Notes under the pieces: model-generated | Database searches by the model: none | Told to the model about the DNA's origin: nothing | Seen by the model: the letters and a program-made list of their open reading frames with translations, nothing else | Position numbers and translations under genes: made by a program | Assembly: GCA_930990515.1 (NCBI GenBank) | Contig: CAKNPS010000002.1 | Coordinates: forward strand, 62,001 to 126,000 | Direction: 5' to 3' | Length of the DNA stretch: 64,000 nt | Source of the DNA: an uncultured Clostridia bacterium | GTDB taxonomy: Bacteria > Bacillota > Clostridia > Christensenellales > UBA1242 | In this document: piece by piece, positions 53,221 to 61,402 of the stretch | How the letters are laid out: each line of letters starts with the position of its first letter | Position numbering within the stretch: the stretch's first letter is position 1

Positions 53221-54414
53221 CTATTCGGCAACAGGAACTTTTGCTTGAAGTTTGATGCCTTCTTTTTCAGGGTAATAGTCTTCAACATTAAAACTTGAGT
53301 TTGGATTGTTTATATTTTTGCCATTTCTATCTTTTGTTTTTGGAGAAACAAAACCGTAGAAATCTTTAACATTTTTGTCTAATACAAGTTTCGGCTCTTT
53401 ATAACCAAAGGCTTGGTCGAAGATAGGATTTTCATACATTGTGTCCACAATTTTGCTTGCTTGTTGAAATTCAAATGTGTCCACAATTTTCTTTTGATAT
53501 TTTCGCATTTCTTCTGTTGAAATGAGTTTATTTTGACAGTCATTTGCAATACGTTCGTAGTTTTGTGCTTCAGTAAGTGCTGGGTCATAATTCGCTTCTT
53601 TAGTTAAGATTTCGTCTTGAAATCTTTCGAACTTTTCTTTTATTTCTGGTAAATTCATTGCACTTATAATTTCACAAACTCTTTCATCTTTTAGCTTTGC
53701 TTGAATTTCTTTTGCTCTTGAAAAAGTTATGTCAATAATGAAAGGAATGTGTCGATCATATATGTGAGCATCAGCGACAACATGTGCTAACTCTCCCACT
53801 TGCATACCGCTAACCTGTGCAAGCATATGAACAAGAGCAGCATATTGTATGACATTCCAATTTCCAGCAGCGAGAGTGTCGTTTGAACGTTGGTTTAAAA
53901 CTAAATTCAATTTGTTTCCGTCAGTAACCACAAAATTTAAACCGTGAACGCAAGGAGATAAATGCATTTTGTTAAGGTCTTCAGGGATATAGAGTTCTGC
54001 AAGTATTCTTCTACTTGATGGGTCATTTTTGAGTTGATATAAAATTCTGTCAATTTGGTCAAAGTCGCCTTCTTTATAATGTGACACCTTTCTTACTTGA
54101 GCACCATAGGCTTCTCCAATACTTCCTTTATCATCTGCCCATTGATTCCATACATTGCTGTGAAGGTCATTTATATTATTACTTTTCTTTACCCAAATCC
54201 ACATCATTTCATCAATTGCCCCACGCCAATTTGTGTTTCTTATTGATGTGATTGGAAATTCCTCGCTTAAATTATAAAGGTTGCAAACCGCGAATTTTTT
54301 GATTGCGTATGCTGGAGTTCCGTCTTCCCATTTTGGACGAACTTCGCCAGTTTCCCAACATCCTTTTAAAATTGAATTTGCTGTTTTTAAGTATGAATAA
54401 TCGGCTTTACTCAT
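53221..54414 (-). CDS. thyA: thymidylate synthase (ThyA), long form with insertion
   Basis: 397 residues against about 260-320 usually. Core motifs are intact: SSRRILAEL (phosphate Arg pair 135-136), HLSPCVHGLNF with catalytic Cys155, QRSNDTLAAGNWNVIQYAALVHMLAQVSG and AHIYDRHI. A charged helical stretch of about 110 residues (about 227-340) follows before the C-terminal FNVEDYYP and the ending AKVPVAE. The enzyme makes dTMP from dUMP with methylene-THF. The gene overlaps the upstream NTPase gene by ATGA, consistent with joint nucleotide-pool control. Confidence 0.88.
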   Translation of the reverse strand: MSKADYSYLKTANSILKGCWETGEVRPKWEDGTPAYAIKKFAVCNLYNLSEEFPITSIRNTNWRGAIDEMMWIWVKKSNNINDLHSNVWNQWADDKGSIGEAYGAQVRKVSHYKEGDFDQIDRILYQLKNDPSSRRILAELYIPEDLNKMHLSPCVHGLNFVVTDGNKLNLVLNQRSNDTLAAGNWNVIQYAALVHMLAQVSGMQVGELAHVVADAHIYDRHIPFIIDITFSRAKEIQAKLKDERVCEIISAMNLPEIKEKFERFQDEILTKEANYDPALTEAQNYERIANDCQNKLISTEEMRKYQKKIVDTFEFQQASKIVDTMYENPIFDQAFGYKEPKLVLDKNVKDFYGFVSPKTKDRNGKNINNPNSSFNVEDYYPEKEGIKLQAKVPVAE

Positions 54415-55037
54415 TTTACATTTCCTCCTTTTCCATTTAATTTTTTAACTGCATTGAAACATTTTTTATCAAGCAATTTAAAGTCTTCAGTCGAAACACT
54501 AGAAATCCAATATTTTCTTTTTATATTTAAATGTTGAAACATTTGTCGGTTTGGATTTTCTATTAAATTGGCTTTTTTGGCATTGCGTATTGCTTTTATC
54601 AATTGTTTTTTTCGGCCGTGCTGAAAATTGCTTAAAAGACTAGTAACACCACCAGGAAAACTTTTGGAAGTATTATTTTCGATTTCGTGAACAAGGTCAT
54701 TGAGATTTCCACCTAGTTTTATATAATCATACATATTTTTGCTAATTTCATAAAAATAACCACAGCCAAATCTAAATCCTTGCGGTTCTTTTATGCAACA
54801 CACATCGCTAATAAAATATCTTCCAGCATTAGAAAAAACGCCATCTTCAATCGAAATGACGGTTTCAAAAGGCGTTGCTGTTGTTTCGTTTGCTCGTCTA
54901 TATGCGCACATAAATGTATCAATGTTTTCAGGCTTATAAGTATAGTAAAATTTTGATGTCCTATCTTCTATATGATATTCAGGAAAACACATTCTAACCG
55001 CTGAAATTTTGCTTGCGTTTTTACTTGCAATAACCAT
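54411..55037 (-). CDS. YjjX/DUF84-like inosine/xanthosine triphosphatase
   Basis: 208 residues. VIASKNASKISAVRMCFPEYHIED at the N-terminus, ANETTATPFETVISIEDGVFSNAGRYFISDVCCI (central Glu-Asp active strand), RFGCGYFYEI, LGGNLNDLVHE and KSFPGGVTSLLSNFQHGRKKQLIKAI follow the house-cleaning NTPase pattern (non-canonical purine NTP to NMP). The C-terminal 45 residues (RQMFQHLNIKRKYWISSVS...) are extra and unassigned. The match is partial, so the substrate is tentative. Located between recF and thyA in one operon. Confidence 0.7.
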   Translation of the reverse strand: MVIASKNASKISAVRMCFPEYHIEDRTSKFYYTYKPENIDTFMCAYRRANETTATPFETVISIEDGVFSNAGRYFISDVCCIKEPQGFRFGCGYFYEISKNMYDYIKLGGNLNDLVHEIENNTSKSFPGGVTSLLSNFQHGRKKQLIKAIRNAKKANLIENPNRQMFQHLNIKRKYWISSVSTEDFKLLDKKCFNAVKKLNGKGGNVK

Positions 55038-55104
55038 TTACATCTCCTATTCAAATTCTATCATAAATAGACAAGGAAATCAATATGCTTTTTGAAATTT
55101 TTTG

Positions 55105-56190
55105 TCACTTTTTGAAGACTTCGCCATTTACAATTTCAAAGATTTCCCCATTGATTTTTTTCTCGTCAGTGCAAGTGATAAAAGTCTGTGTTCTGTCGGC
55201 AAATTTTAAAAGACGCTTTTGTCTGTCAGAGTCAAGTTCGCTGAAAACATCGTCAAGCATAAGAATTGGATATTCGCCTGTTATTGCATTGATGTTTTCA
55301 AGTTCGGCAAGTTTAAGAGAAAGGGCAACCGTTCTTTGTTGTCCTTGAGAACCAAAAGTTTTAACTTCCACTCCGTTTAAATATATATCAATATCATCGC
55401 GGTGAACACCAATTGTGGTATAGCCAAAGCGGAAGTCTTTTTCAAGATTTTTCTTTAAAAGTTTGTCCATATTTTCTTCAAACTTTTCGTCAAGTTTAAC
55501 TCCACAGCCTGAGATATATTTTAATTCAATTTTTTCTTTACCACCACTTAAATATGATTGAGCCTTTTCGGTGTATGGAGTGATATTTTCCACAAATTTT
55601 ACTCTTTCAAAAGCAATCTTTTTTGCTGTTTGCACGAGTGCTCTGTCCCAAATGTCAATGGTGTCTTTGACATAATCAATGTTGTCAGAATTTTTAAGAA
55701 GTTTGTTTCTGTTTGCTAAAATTTTTTCATAGCGAGAAAGTAAATAGAAATATCTTTTGTTTGTTTGTGAGATGTCAATGTCCATAAATTTACGGCGTTC
55801 GTCTGGGCTTTCTTTCACAAGTTTAAGTTCGTTTGGTGAAAAGAAAACGACATTAATTTCCCCAATAAGTTCACCAATCTTTTTGATAGGAAGAGAATTG
55901 ATTAAAACCACTTTTTTGTGAGTTTTTGAAAGTTTGATTTCCACTTTCACATCACGATATTTTCTCTCAGCGGTAAGTCCAATGTAACCATCTTCTTTTT
56001 CCCATTTGATGATGTCTTTGTCTTTAATTGATTTAAAACTTTTTCCAATGCAACAATAAAATATGCTTTCGAGTAAATTGGTTTTTCCTTGTGCATTTTT
56101 ACCCATAAAAACATTAACTTTATCACTGAAATTTATTTTTAAGTTGTCATAGTTGCGAAAATTTCTAAGACTTAACGATGTCACTTTCAT
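55105..56190 (-). CDS. recF: DNA replication and repair protein RecF
   Basis: 361 residues, family length. Walker A MGKNAQGKTNLLESIFYC near 30-47, preceded by LSLRNFRNYDNLKINF. Then VVFFSPNELKLVKESPDERRKFMDIDISQ (the Q/pro-loop region), the ABC signature TFGSQGQQRTVALSLKLAEL, and Walker B PILMLDDVFSELD with the D-loop. It loads RecA with RecO/RecR at gaps. Normally recF follows dnaN on the same strand. Here it is upstream of dnaA on the opposite strand, inside a segment bounded by large inverted repeats. Confidence 0.95.
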   Translation of the reverse strand: MKVTSLSLRNFRNYDNLKINFSDKVNVFMGKNAQGKTNLLESIFYCCIGKSFKSIKDKDIIKWEKEDGYIGLTAERKYRDVKVEIKLSKTHKKVVLINSLPIKKIGELIGEINVVFFSPNELKLVKESPDERRKFMDIDISQTNKRYFYLLSRYEKILANRNKLLKNSDNIDYVKDTIDIWDRALVQTAKKIAFERVKFVENITPYTEKAQSYLSGGKEKIELKYISGCGVKLDEKFEENMDKLLKKNLEKDFRFGYTTIGVHRDDIDIYLNGVEVKTFGSQGQQRTVALSLKLAELENINAITGEYPILMLDDVFSELDSDRQKRLLKFADRTQTFITCTDEKKINGEIFEIVNGEVFKK

Positions 56191-56299
56191 AAGTATATTA
56201 TACCATAATCAATGTTATAATTTAATTGTTTTTAGCAAATTTTCTTAAATTAAAAATAAAAAGCACAAATGTGCTTTGGGTGCTTTATGTTTACTTTTG

Positions 56300-56314
56300 A
56301 GAGGCGTTGCCTCT
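56300..56314 (-). terminator. hairpin with GTT/AAC triloop in repeat B
   Basis: AGAGGC-GTT-GCCTCT with a following T tract on the plus strand and A tract on the other. A second hairpin AGCACA/TGTGCT lies at 56260-56275. Confidence 0.6.
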
Positions 56315-56413
56315 TTTTTATTTGTTCATTTAAAATTTGTTTTTTAATTTACTCAGGTTATATAGTTTTTAACCGAATATTTTAAGTAAATACTTAAATC
56401 AAGACAACGTCTT

Positions 56414-56818
56414 TTATTGCACGGCGACTGTATTTTGAAAAGCAAGTTCTCTACTATATAAACCTAAATGATAATATTCTGCTATTAGTTGAATAAACTC
56501 CCCAGCAGTTGGTTTATCGTCAATGGTAAATATATTTAACTTAAACATTTGATTCACTTCTAAGAAACTTCTATCTAGGAAAGTTGCTTCAATAGAGTGG
56601 CGTATATCTCTTTCAATGCAAGAAAAACTTACACCATATTTTTCAGCAACTTTGCTATAAACACCTTTACATAATCTATGAATAAGAGGTGGTTCTTGAA
56701 TGACAAGTTCAATGGCATAGCAAAGATAACTAAAACCGATACGATTAACTTGGAACCCAATTCTTATTAGTGCGTATTTTACAACTTTTCTAATTTTAAT
56801 CAAATCACATTCTTTCAT
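56414..56818 (-). CDS. orphan Spo0A C-terminal-domain DNA-binding protein, copy B
   Basis: Same 134-residue product as copy A (50460-50864), with the same start context (AAAGGAAAGTGT before the ATG). It is preceded by TATAAT (56962-56957) and TTGGAT at -35. It is divergent from dnaA, so it may share regulatory DNA with the dnaA promoter region. The perfect protein identity next to a slightly diverged leader and tail suggests selection or gene conversion. Confidence 0.8.
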   Translation of the reverse strand: MKECDLIKIRKVVKYALIRIGFQVNRIGFSYLCYAIELVIQEPPLIHRLCKGVYSKVAEKYGVSFSCIERDIRHSIEATFLDRSFLEVNQMFKLNIFTIDDKPTAGEFIQLIAEYYHLGLYSRELAFQNTVAVQ

Positions 56819-57228
56819 ACACTTTCCTTTTAAATTCATTCAGTTACGCACAGAAAAAGAAAGGCACCCATAAGTTCCAAGTAAGGTAAAAAGTATGTAA
56901 ACTCAATTCTGAGGAATTAACCAAATGAATGAGTCAGTATTTTAACTGACTTTATTATTATACCACGCCATTTACAAAATCCAAAACATTTTTACAATAT
57001 TTTTCAAAATTTATTTACTATATTATTATATATAATATATATTATATAATATATATACTTATTTATTACAGTTGAAAATTTTTAAAATAAAAAAATGCAA
57101 AAATTTCACTTTAAAATCACAAATTTTTTAAAAATTATGAATTTTTATTAACTTTTTTAAAAATTATATACAAAATAAGGTTGAAATTTTGTTTCCAATC
57201 TTGTATAATTAAATTAGGTAGGTGCATT
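56819..57228. other. 410-bp dnaA upstream region
   Basis: Left half is the leader and promoter of Spo0A-C copy B. 57011-57180 is almost pure A/T with a run of TATA-type dinucleotides (57017-57060), an easily melted stretch next to dnaA. No perfect DnaA box seen here. Confidence 0.55.
57181..57209 (+). promoter_or_regulatory. dnaA promoter
   Basis: TTGAAA, 17-bp spacer, TATAAT (57204-57209); AGGTAGGTG precedes the ATG at 57229. Confidence 0.75.
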
Positions 57229-58578
57229 ATGCAAGATATTGAAACTTTATGGAAACAAATTTTAGAGAAACTTGAACTTAGAATTTCCTCAGTTTCTTTT
57301 ATGCTTTGGATAAAAACAATTAAGCCACTTGAAATTGATGATAAAGATAATTTTTATATTGTTGCACAATCAGTGACAGCAAAAAATCAAATTTTACGTA
57401 ATTTTATTGATAAAATCAGTGATTGTTGTTATGAAATTGTTGGAAAAAAGTTAAATATCACAGTTTTAGACCAAAATGAAGAAATAGAATATTTAAAAAA
57501 TAATCAAACAAAAGAAACTGTTTCTAAAAGAGATGAAAAATCTCCATTTATGGAAAAATACACCTTTGACAACTTTGTTGTTGGAAAAAGTAACCAATTT
57601 GTTTATGCTGCAGCAAGAACAGTTGCAGAACATCCAGGAAAAAGATATAATCCACTTTTTATTTATGGTGGTGTTGGACTTGGAAAAACACACTTACTTC
57701 ACGCAATTGGCAATTATATTTACGAATTTTCTCCAGAACTCAAAATTAAGTATATTACTTGCGAACAATTCACAAATGACTACATTGCATCTCTTTATTC
57801 TTCCACAAAAAATAAATCTATTATGGAATTTCGTGGGAAATATAGAAATCTTGATGTTTTAATGGTTGATGATATACAATTTATCTATAGAGCAAAAGAA
57901 ACTCAAGAAGAATTTTTCCATACTTTCAATGAGCTTATTATGAATAATAAACAAATCATCATTTGTTCTGACCGTCCACCAAAAGAAATTGAAAATTTGG
58001 AAGATAGGTTACAATCGAGATTTTCAAGTGGACTTATTCACGATATTCAACCACCTGACATAGAAACAAGAATCGCCATTTTACACAAAAAAAGTCAACT
58101 TGAAAAATATTATGCTGAAGACCAAGTAATTAATTATATTGCAGAACATGTTGAAAGCAATATCAGAGAACTTGAAGGAAAATTGTCTGAAGTTTACTTT
58201 TTAGCAACTTTAAATGGAAAAAAAGTAGCAACAATGGAAGAAGCAGAAGAAATTTTCTCAAAATCTAACAAATCTGAAATTAAAGGTGAACTTACACCTG
58301 AAGCAATAATAAATGTTGTTTGTGATTATTTCAAAGTTGATTATAAAGATATTGTGGGTAAAAAGAAAAATAAAGAAATTGTTGAACCAAGAATGATTGC
58401 TGTTTATTTAATTTCTGAACTTTTAAACCTTCCACTTGTCAACATAGGAAAAATTTTTGGCGGAAGAGACCATACAACAATTATGCATTCAAGAGATAAA
58501 ATTACTGAAGAAGTTAAAAACAATAAAAAGACAGCAAACATTGTCAACGAAATTCGCCAGACATTGTCTGTTTCTTGA
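57229..58578 (+). CDS. dnaA: chromosomal replication initiator DnaA
   Basis: 449 residues from the ATG at 57229, the first start behind both the promoter and a ribosome site. Domain I about 1-80 (LWKQILEKLELRISSVSFMLWIKTIKPLEI), a short linker domain II, domain III AAA+ with FVVGKSNQFVYAAA, Walker A GGVGLGKTHLLHAIGN, Walker B LMVDDIQFI, sensor I SDRPPKEI and box VII RLQSRFSSGL. Domain IV contains EPRMIAVYLISELLNLPLVNIGKIFGGRDHTTIMHS, the DnaA-box-binding signature. It opens oriC and recruits helicase. Confidence 0.98.
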   Translation: MQDIETLWKQILEKLELRISSVSFMLWIKTIKPLEIDDKDNFYIVAQSVTAKNQILRNFIDKISDCCYEIVGKKLNITVLDQNEEIEYLKNNQTKETVSKRDEKSPFMEKYTFDNFVVGKSNQFVYAAARTVAEHPGKRYNPLFIYGGVGLGKTHLLHAIGNYIYEFSPELKIKYITCEQFTNDYIASLYSSTKNKSIMEFRGKYRNLDVLMVDDIQFIYRAKETQEEFFHTFNELIMNNKQIIICSDRPPKEIENLEDRLQSRFSSGLIHDIQPPDIETRIAILHKKSQLEKYYAEDQVINYIAEHVESNIRELEGKLSEVYFLATLNGKKVATMEEAEEIFSKSNKSEIKGELTPEAIINVVCDYFKVDYKDIVGKKKNKEIVEPRMIAVYLISELLNLPLVNIGKIFGGRDHTTIMHSRDKITEEVKNNKKTANIVNEIRQTLSVS

Positions 58579-58646
58579 TTCTTATAGGTTCTATCTGTTT
58601 TATAAATTAAAATGCATTACTTTTTTAAAAACAAATAACATTTGTT

Positions 58647-58679
58647 AAAAGTGTAAAATTTAAAAGTTTTTACACTTTT
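58647..58679 (+). terminator. dnaA terminator
   Basis: AAAAGTGTAAA/TTTACACTTTT stem followed by a T tract. Confidence 0.75.
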
Positions 58680-59011
58680 TTTATTTTTTACTATAAAAAA
58701 ATTGTGATTTTTTTAATTTTTAAACTTAAAATGAATAAAAAAACTTAAAATTTAAGATAAATCTTTAAAAAATATCAAAAAAATACTTAAAATTTTAATT
58801 TTTTGTCAAAATTTTATGTTTTTTTGTATATTTTTACTTATTTTTTATAATTTTTTACACATCAACTTTCTAAAATATTATAAAATTTATCAATCGCTAC
58901 AATTCGCTAATTTAAAGGTTTGTAGCAATTTTATTATTATAAATATAGCGTATTATATTAATAAAAAGGGAAAATTTCCCCCACTTTGGAAATGTGGAAA
59001 AATAAAAAAAA

Positions 59012-59020
59012 TTATACACA
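59012..59020 (+). promoter_or_regulatory. DnaA box
   Basis: TTATACACA, consensus TTATNCACA. Confidence 0.8.
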
Positions 59021-59023
59021 ATT

Positions 59024-59032
59024 TTATCCACA
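59024..59032 (+). promoter_or_regulatory. DnaA box
   Basis: TTATCCACA, the highest-affinity form; 12 bp after the preceding box in the same orientation. Confidence 0.85.
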
Positions 59033-59108
59033 TTTTTCAAACACTAAATATGGTAATTTTTTAGGAATTTTTCGACAATTTTTTTCTATATTTTGTGGGT
59101 TAAAAAAG

Positions 59109-59117
59109 TTATACACA
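59109..59117 (+). promoter_or_regulatory. DnaA box
   Basis: TTATACACA, followed directly by TTTCCACAG (weak box). Confidence 0.8.
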
Positions 59118-59178
59118 TTTCCACAGCCATTATAATTATTAGTGTGATGCTATAAATAAAATTAATTTAAAATTTTAG

Positions 59179-59207
59179 TTGCACGCACGCGAAAAGTGTG
59201 TTATAAT
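59179..59207 (+). promoter_or_regulatory. dnaN promoter
   Basis: TTGCAC, 17-bp spacer, extended -10 TGTTATAAT. Confidence 0.7.
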
Positions 59208-59237
59208 ATTAGCGTATAAAAATAAAAGGGGTGTCTT

Positions 59238-60338
59238 ATGTTAGTTAGTTGTCATGGGGTCGAACTTTCTGATGCTTTCCTTAGCGTTAGTAAAGCAATC
59301 TCAAATAAAGTTACAAATCCAATCTTAGAAGGAATCAAAATCACAGCCGAAGATGATACTTTGACTTTGAGTGCAACAGACACTGAACTTTCGATTGAAA
59401 GAAAAATTAAAGCAAACATTAAAACCGAAGGCGAAGCAGTTGTTCCTGGAAAATTTATTACTGAATTTATTAAGAAACTTACCAATGAAATGATTGAACT
59501 TGAACTTAATGAAAAAAATCAAATGCTTATTCGTTATGATGATAGCCATAGTATTATTCAGTGTTACAATGTTTTGGAATATCCTTCCTTTAAGAAAATT
59601 GAAAGTAGTGAATTTTTTGGAATTTCTAAGAAAGATTTAAAAACAATTATTAATAAAACAAGATTTTCTGTTGCTCTTGACGATTCTCGTCCAATTTTGA
59701 AAGGTGTGCTTTTTGATATTAATAAAAATGAATTAAATGCTGTTGCTCTTGATGGGTATAGACTTGCAAAAGTGAAAAAGCAAATTCATTCAAATCTCAC
59801 AATGAGTATTGTTATTCCTGCAAGAAGTTTAGATGAGATTGCAAGAATTTTAGATGATAGTGATGAAATTGTGAATATCTATGTGGACAAGTCCACTCTT
59901 ATGGTTGATTTTGGAGATACAAAAGTCACAACAAGACTTTTGGAAGGAGATTTTGTCAATTACAAACAAATTATTTCTGCAAACTATGAAACAATTTGTG
60001 TTATTAACAAGGCTCAATTTGAAGATGCACTTGAAAGAGCATCACTTTTATCTAAAGTTGGTCAAGGAAATTGTGTTAAATTTGAAATTAAAGAAAAGAA
60101 TTTGTGTATAACATCAAATTCTGAACTTGGTAATGTTAAAGAAAATGTTCCAGTTAATACTTCTGGAAAAGATTTACTTATTGCTTTCAATGCAAGATAC
60201 TTTATCGAAAGTTTAAGAGCAAACCAAGACGAATTTGTGAAGATTTGTTTTAATAGTCCAGCAAATCCTTGTGTTATCGTGCCAATTGAAGGCGATGAAT
60301 TCTTATATCTTATCCTTCCAGTCCGTATGATCGGGTAA
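59238..60338 (+). CDS. dnaN: DNA polymerase III beta subunit (sliding clamp)
   Basis: 366 residues, family length, with GGGGTG before the ATG. Three clamp domains: domain 1 with LSVSKAISNKVTNPILEGIKI and LSATDTELSIE, domain 2 with FSVALDDSRPILKGVLFDI and ALDGYRLA, and domain 3 ending SPANPCVIVPIEGDEFLYLILPVRM, the canonical C-terminal LPVRM-type end. The dimeric ring tethers polymerase to DNA. recF does not follow it, unlike the usual order. Confidence 0.98.
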   Translation: MLVSCHGVELSDAFLSVSKAISNKVTNPILEGIKITAEDDTLTLSATDTELSIERKIKANIKTEGEAVVPGKFITEFIKKLTNEMIELELNEKNQMLIRYDDSHSIIQCYNVLEYPSFKKIESSEFFGISKKDLKTIINKTRFSVALDDSRPILKGVLFDINKNELNAVALDGYRLAKVKKQIHSNLTMSIVIPARSLDEIARILDDSDEIVNIYVDKSTLMVDFGDTKVTTRLLEGDFVNYKQIISANYETICVINKAQFEDALERASLLSKVGQGNCVKFEIKEKNLCITSNSELGNVKENVPVNTSGKDLLIAFNARYFIESLRANQDEFVKICFNSPANPCVIVPIEGDEFLYLILPVRMIG

Positions 60339-60694
60339 CGTTGTTACTCTTTAGATTCTAACAAATTAAAATTATAATAAAAGTTTATTTAATGTGGCAA
60401 AATTTATTAAAAGCCCAGTTATAAACTGGTGACGTTGTCACTTTCTAGATTCTAACTAGGTTAAATTTGGTCAAAAAAAAGATAAAAATCAAGTCAACGA
60501 CTTGTAACATAATTTGTCGATAAGATTTAAAGTTTTGAAATTTTCCAAAAAAACAAAGACTTTTCTAGTTGACAAATTATTTTTTTTTCGTTATAATAAC
60601 GCTAGACCTTAATGCAACTAAGAGTTTTGACAAAAATTTTAGTGAAAATTTCTTTGGACTAATTAAAGTTAACTAGAAGAAAAAGGAGAAGAAA
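60339..60694. other. 356-bp region between dnaN and rpmH
   Basis: No gene seen. Three short hairpins with GTT or AAC triloops (60335-60347, 60429-60441, 60490-60504), two imperfect 23-nt direct repeats (60340-60362 and 60434-60456, 20 identities) ending TAGATTCTAAC, a CCAGTTATAAACTGG hairpin, and the rpmH promoter. Confidence 0.6.
60569..60597 (+). promoter_or_regulatory. rpmH operon promoter
   Basis: Perfect TTGACA, 17-bp spacer, perfect TATAAT; a leader of about 90 nt and AAGGAG precede rpmH. Confidence 0.8.
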
Positions 60695-60829
60695 ATGAAA
60701 AGAACATATCAACCTAAGAAAAGACAAAAACATAAAGTTCATGGTTTCCGTGAAAGAATGAGAACTAAGGGCGGAAGAAATGTTTTAAAAAGACGCAGAA
60801 ATCGCGGTAGAAAGAAGATTGCGGCTTAA
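60695..60829 (+). CDS. rpmH: 50S ribosomal protein L34
   Basis: 44 residues: [18 protein letters not shown] followed by [26 protein letters not shown], essentially the universal L34 sequence. Very basic, binds 23S rRNA. AAGGAG lies 8 bases before the ATG. It is the first gene of rpmH-rnpA-yidD-yidC; rnpA begins 2 nt after its stop. Confidence 0.98.
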   Translation: MKRTYQPKKRQKHKVHGFRERMRTKGGRNVLKRRRNRGRKKIAA

Positions 60830-60831
60830 AA

Positions 60832-61161
60832 ATGCATAGACTTCGTAAAAACAAAGAATTTAATTATATTTACAAAAAAGGGGATAGAGTGTCAACAGAA
60901 CATTTCACCCTTTTTGTTGTTAAAAGTAAATATAATAACTATCGAATCGGTTTTTCTGTAAGCAAAAAACTTGGTAAGGCGAATGTAAGAAACAAATTAA
61001 AGCGAAGATTAAGAGAAATTGTCAGACGAGATATCGATGTGAAAAATTTTCAAAACTATGTTCTACTTGCTAGAGAAGGGGCAGAAAAACTAGAATTTAG
61101 ACCACTTCAAGAAGAAGTTAAAAAGTTGTTTTTTAAGTATGAAAAAAAGAAAATGGTATAA
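60832..61161 (+). CDS. rnpA: ribonuclease P protein component
   Basis: 109 residues. LRKNKEFNYIYKKGDRV at the N-terminus, then RIGFSVSKKLGKANVRNKLKRRLREIVRR, the RNR motif that contacts RNase P RNA. It assists the RNA subunit in tRNA 5' maturation. Overlaps yidD by 23 nt. Confidence 0.97.
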   Translation: MHRLRKNKEFNYIYKKGDRVSTEHFTLFVVKSKYNNYRIGFSVSKKLGKANVRNKLKRRLREIVRRDIDVKNFQNYVLLAREGAEKLEFRPLQEEVKKLFFKYEKKKMV

Positions 61162-61402
61162 AACAATTTTTCTTTTGCCAGTTCTCTTTTTTAAGTATGT
61201 CATTTCGCCACTTCTTCCACATAGTTGCATTTTCACACCAACTTGTTCGAATTATTTTATTAAAGCGGTGGAAGAATTTGGCATTTTTAAAGGCTCATAT
61301 CTTGGAATGAAAAGACTTTTTAGGTGTGTGCCGTGGCAAAAGAAAAGGGGTTACGACCCTGTGCCTATAAATATTAAGGGGGAAAATTTATGGATTCTTT
61401 GA
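61139..61402 (+). CDS. yidD: membrane protein insertion efficiency factor YidD
   Basis: 87 residues. The amphipathic N-terminus (FLLPVLFFKYVISPLLP) is followed by the conserved Cys-rich core CIFTPTCSNYFIKAVEEFG and GMKRLFRCVPWQKKRGYDPVP. It sits at the inner membrane face and helps YidC insert proteins. It overlaps rnpA at its start and yidC by 13 nt at its end. Confidence 0.96.
   Translation: MKKRKWYKTIFLLPVLFFKYVISPLLPHSCIFTPTCSNYFIKAVEEFGIFKGSYLGMKRLFRCVPWQKKRGYDPVPINIKGENLWIL

Larger units (their letters stand above)
56245..57015 (-). repeat. inverted repeat copy B (about 770 bp) carrying a Spo0A-C-like gene
   Basis: Mirror copy of 50263-51034. In the leader hairpin AGTCAGT...ACTGACT copy B has an A-T pair where copy A has a G-T pair, so pairing is kept. 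Confidence 0.9.
58579..59237. other. putative oriC region (dnaA-dnaN intergenic, 659 bp)
   Basis: Contains the dnaA terminator (58647-58679), a GCTACAA/TTGTAGC hairpin (about 58895-58926), a long AT-rich stretch, and between 58993 and 59126 a cluster of DnaA boxes: a weak TTTTCCACA (minus, 58993-59001), perfect boxes at 59012, 59024 and 59109, and a weak TTTCCACAG at 59118. The dnaN promoter is at the right end. Position and boxes make this the best origin candidate. Confidence 0.8.

Noticed and set aside
57011-57180. TATA-rich stretch upstream of dnaA as the origin itself
   Set aside because: It is easily melted but has no consensus DnaA box; the boxes cluster downstream of dnaA, so I place oriC there and treat this stretch only as possibly accessory.
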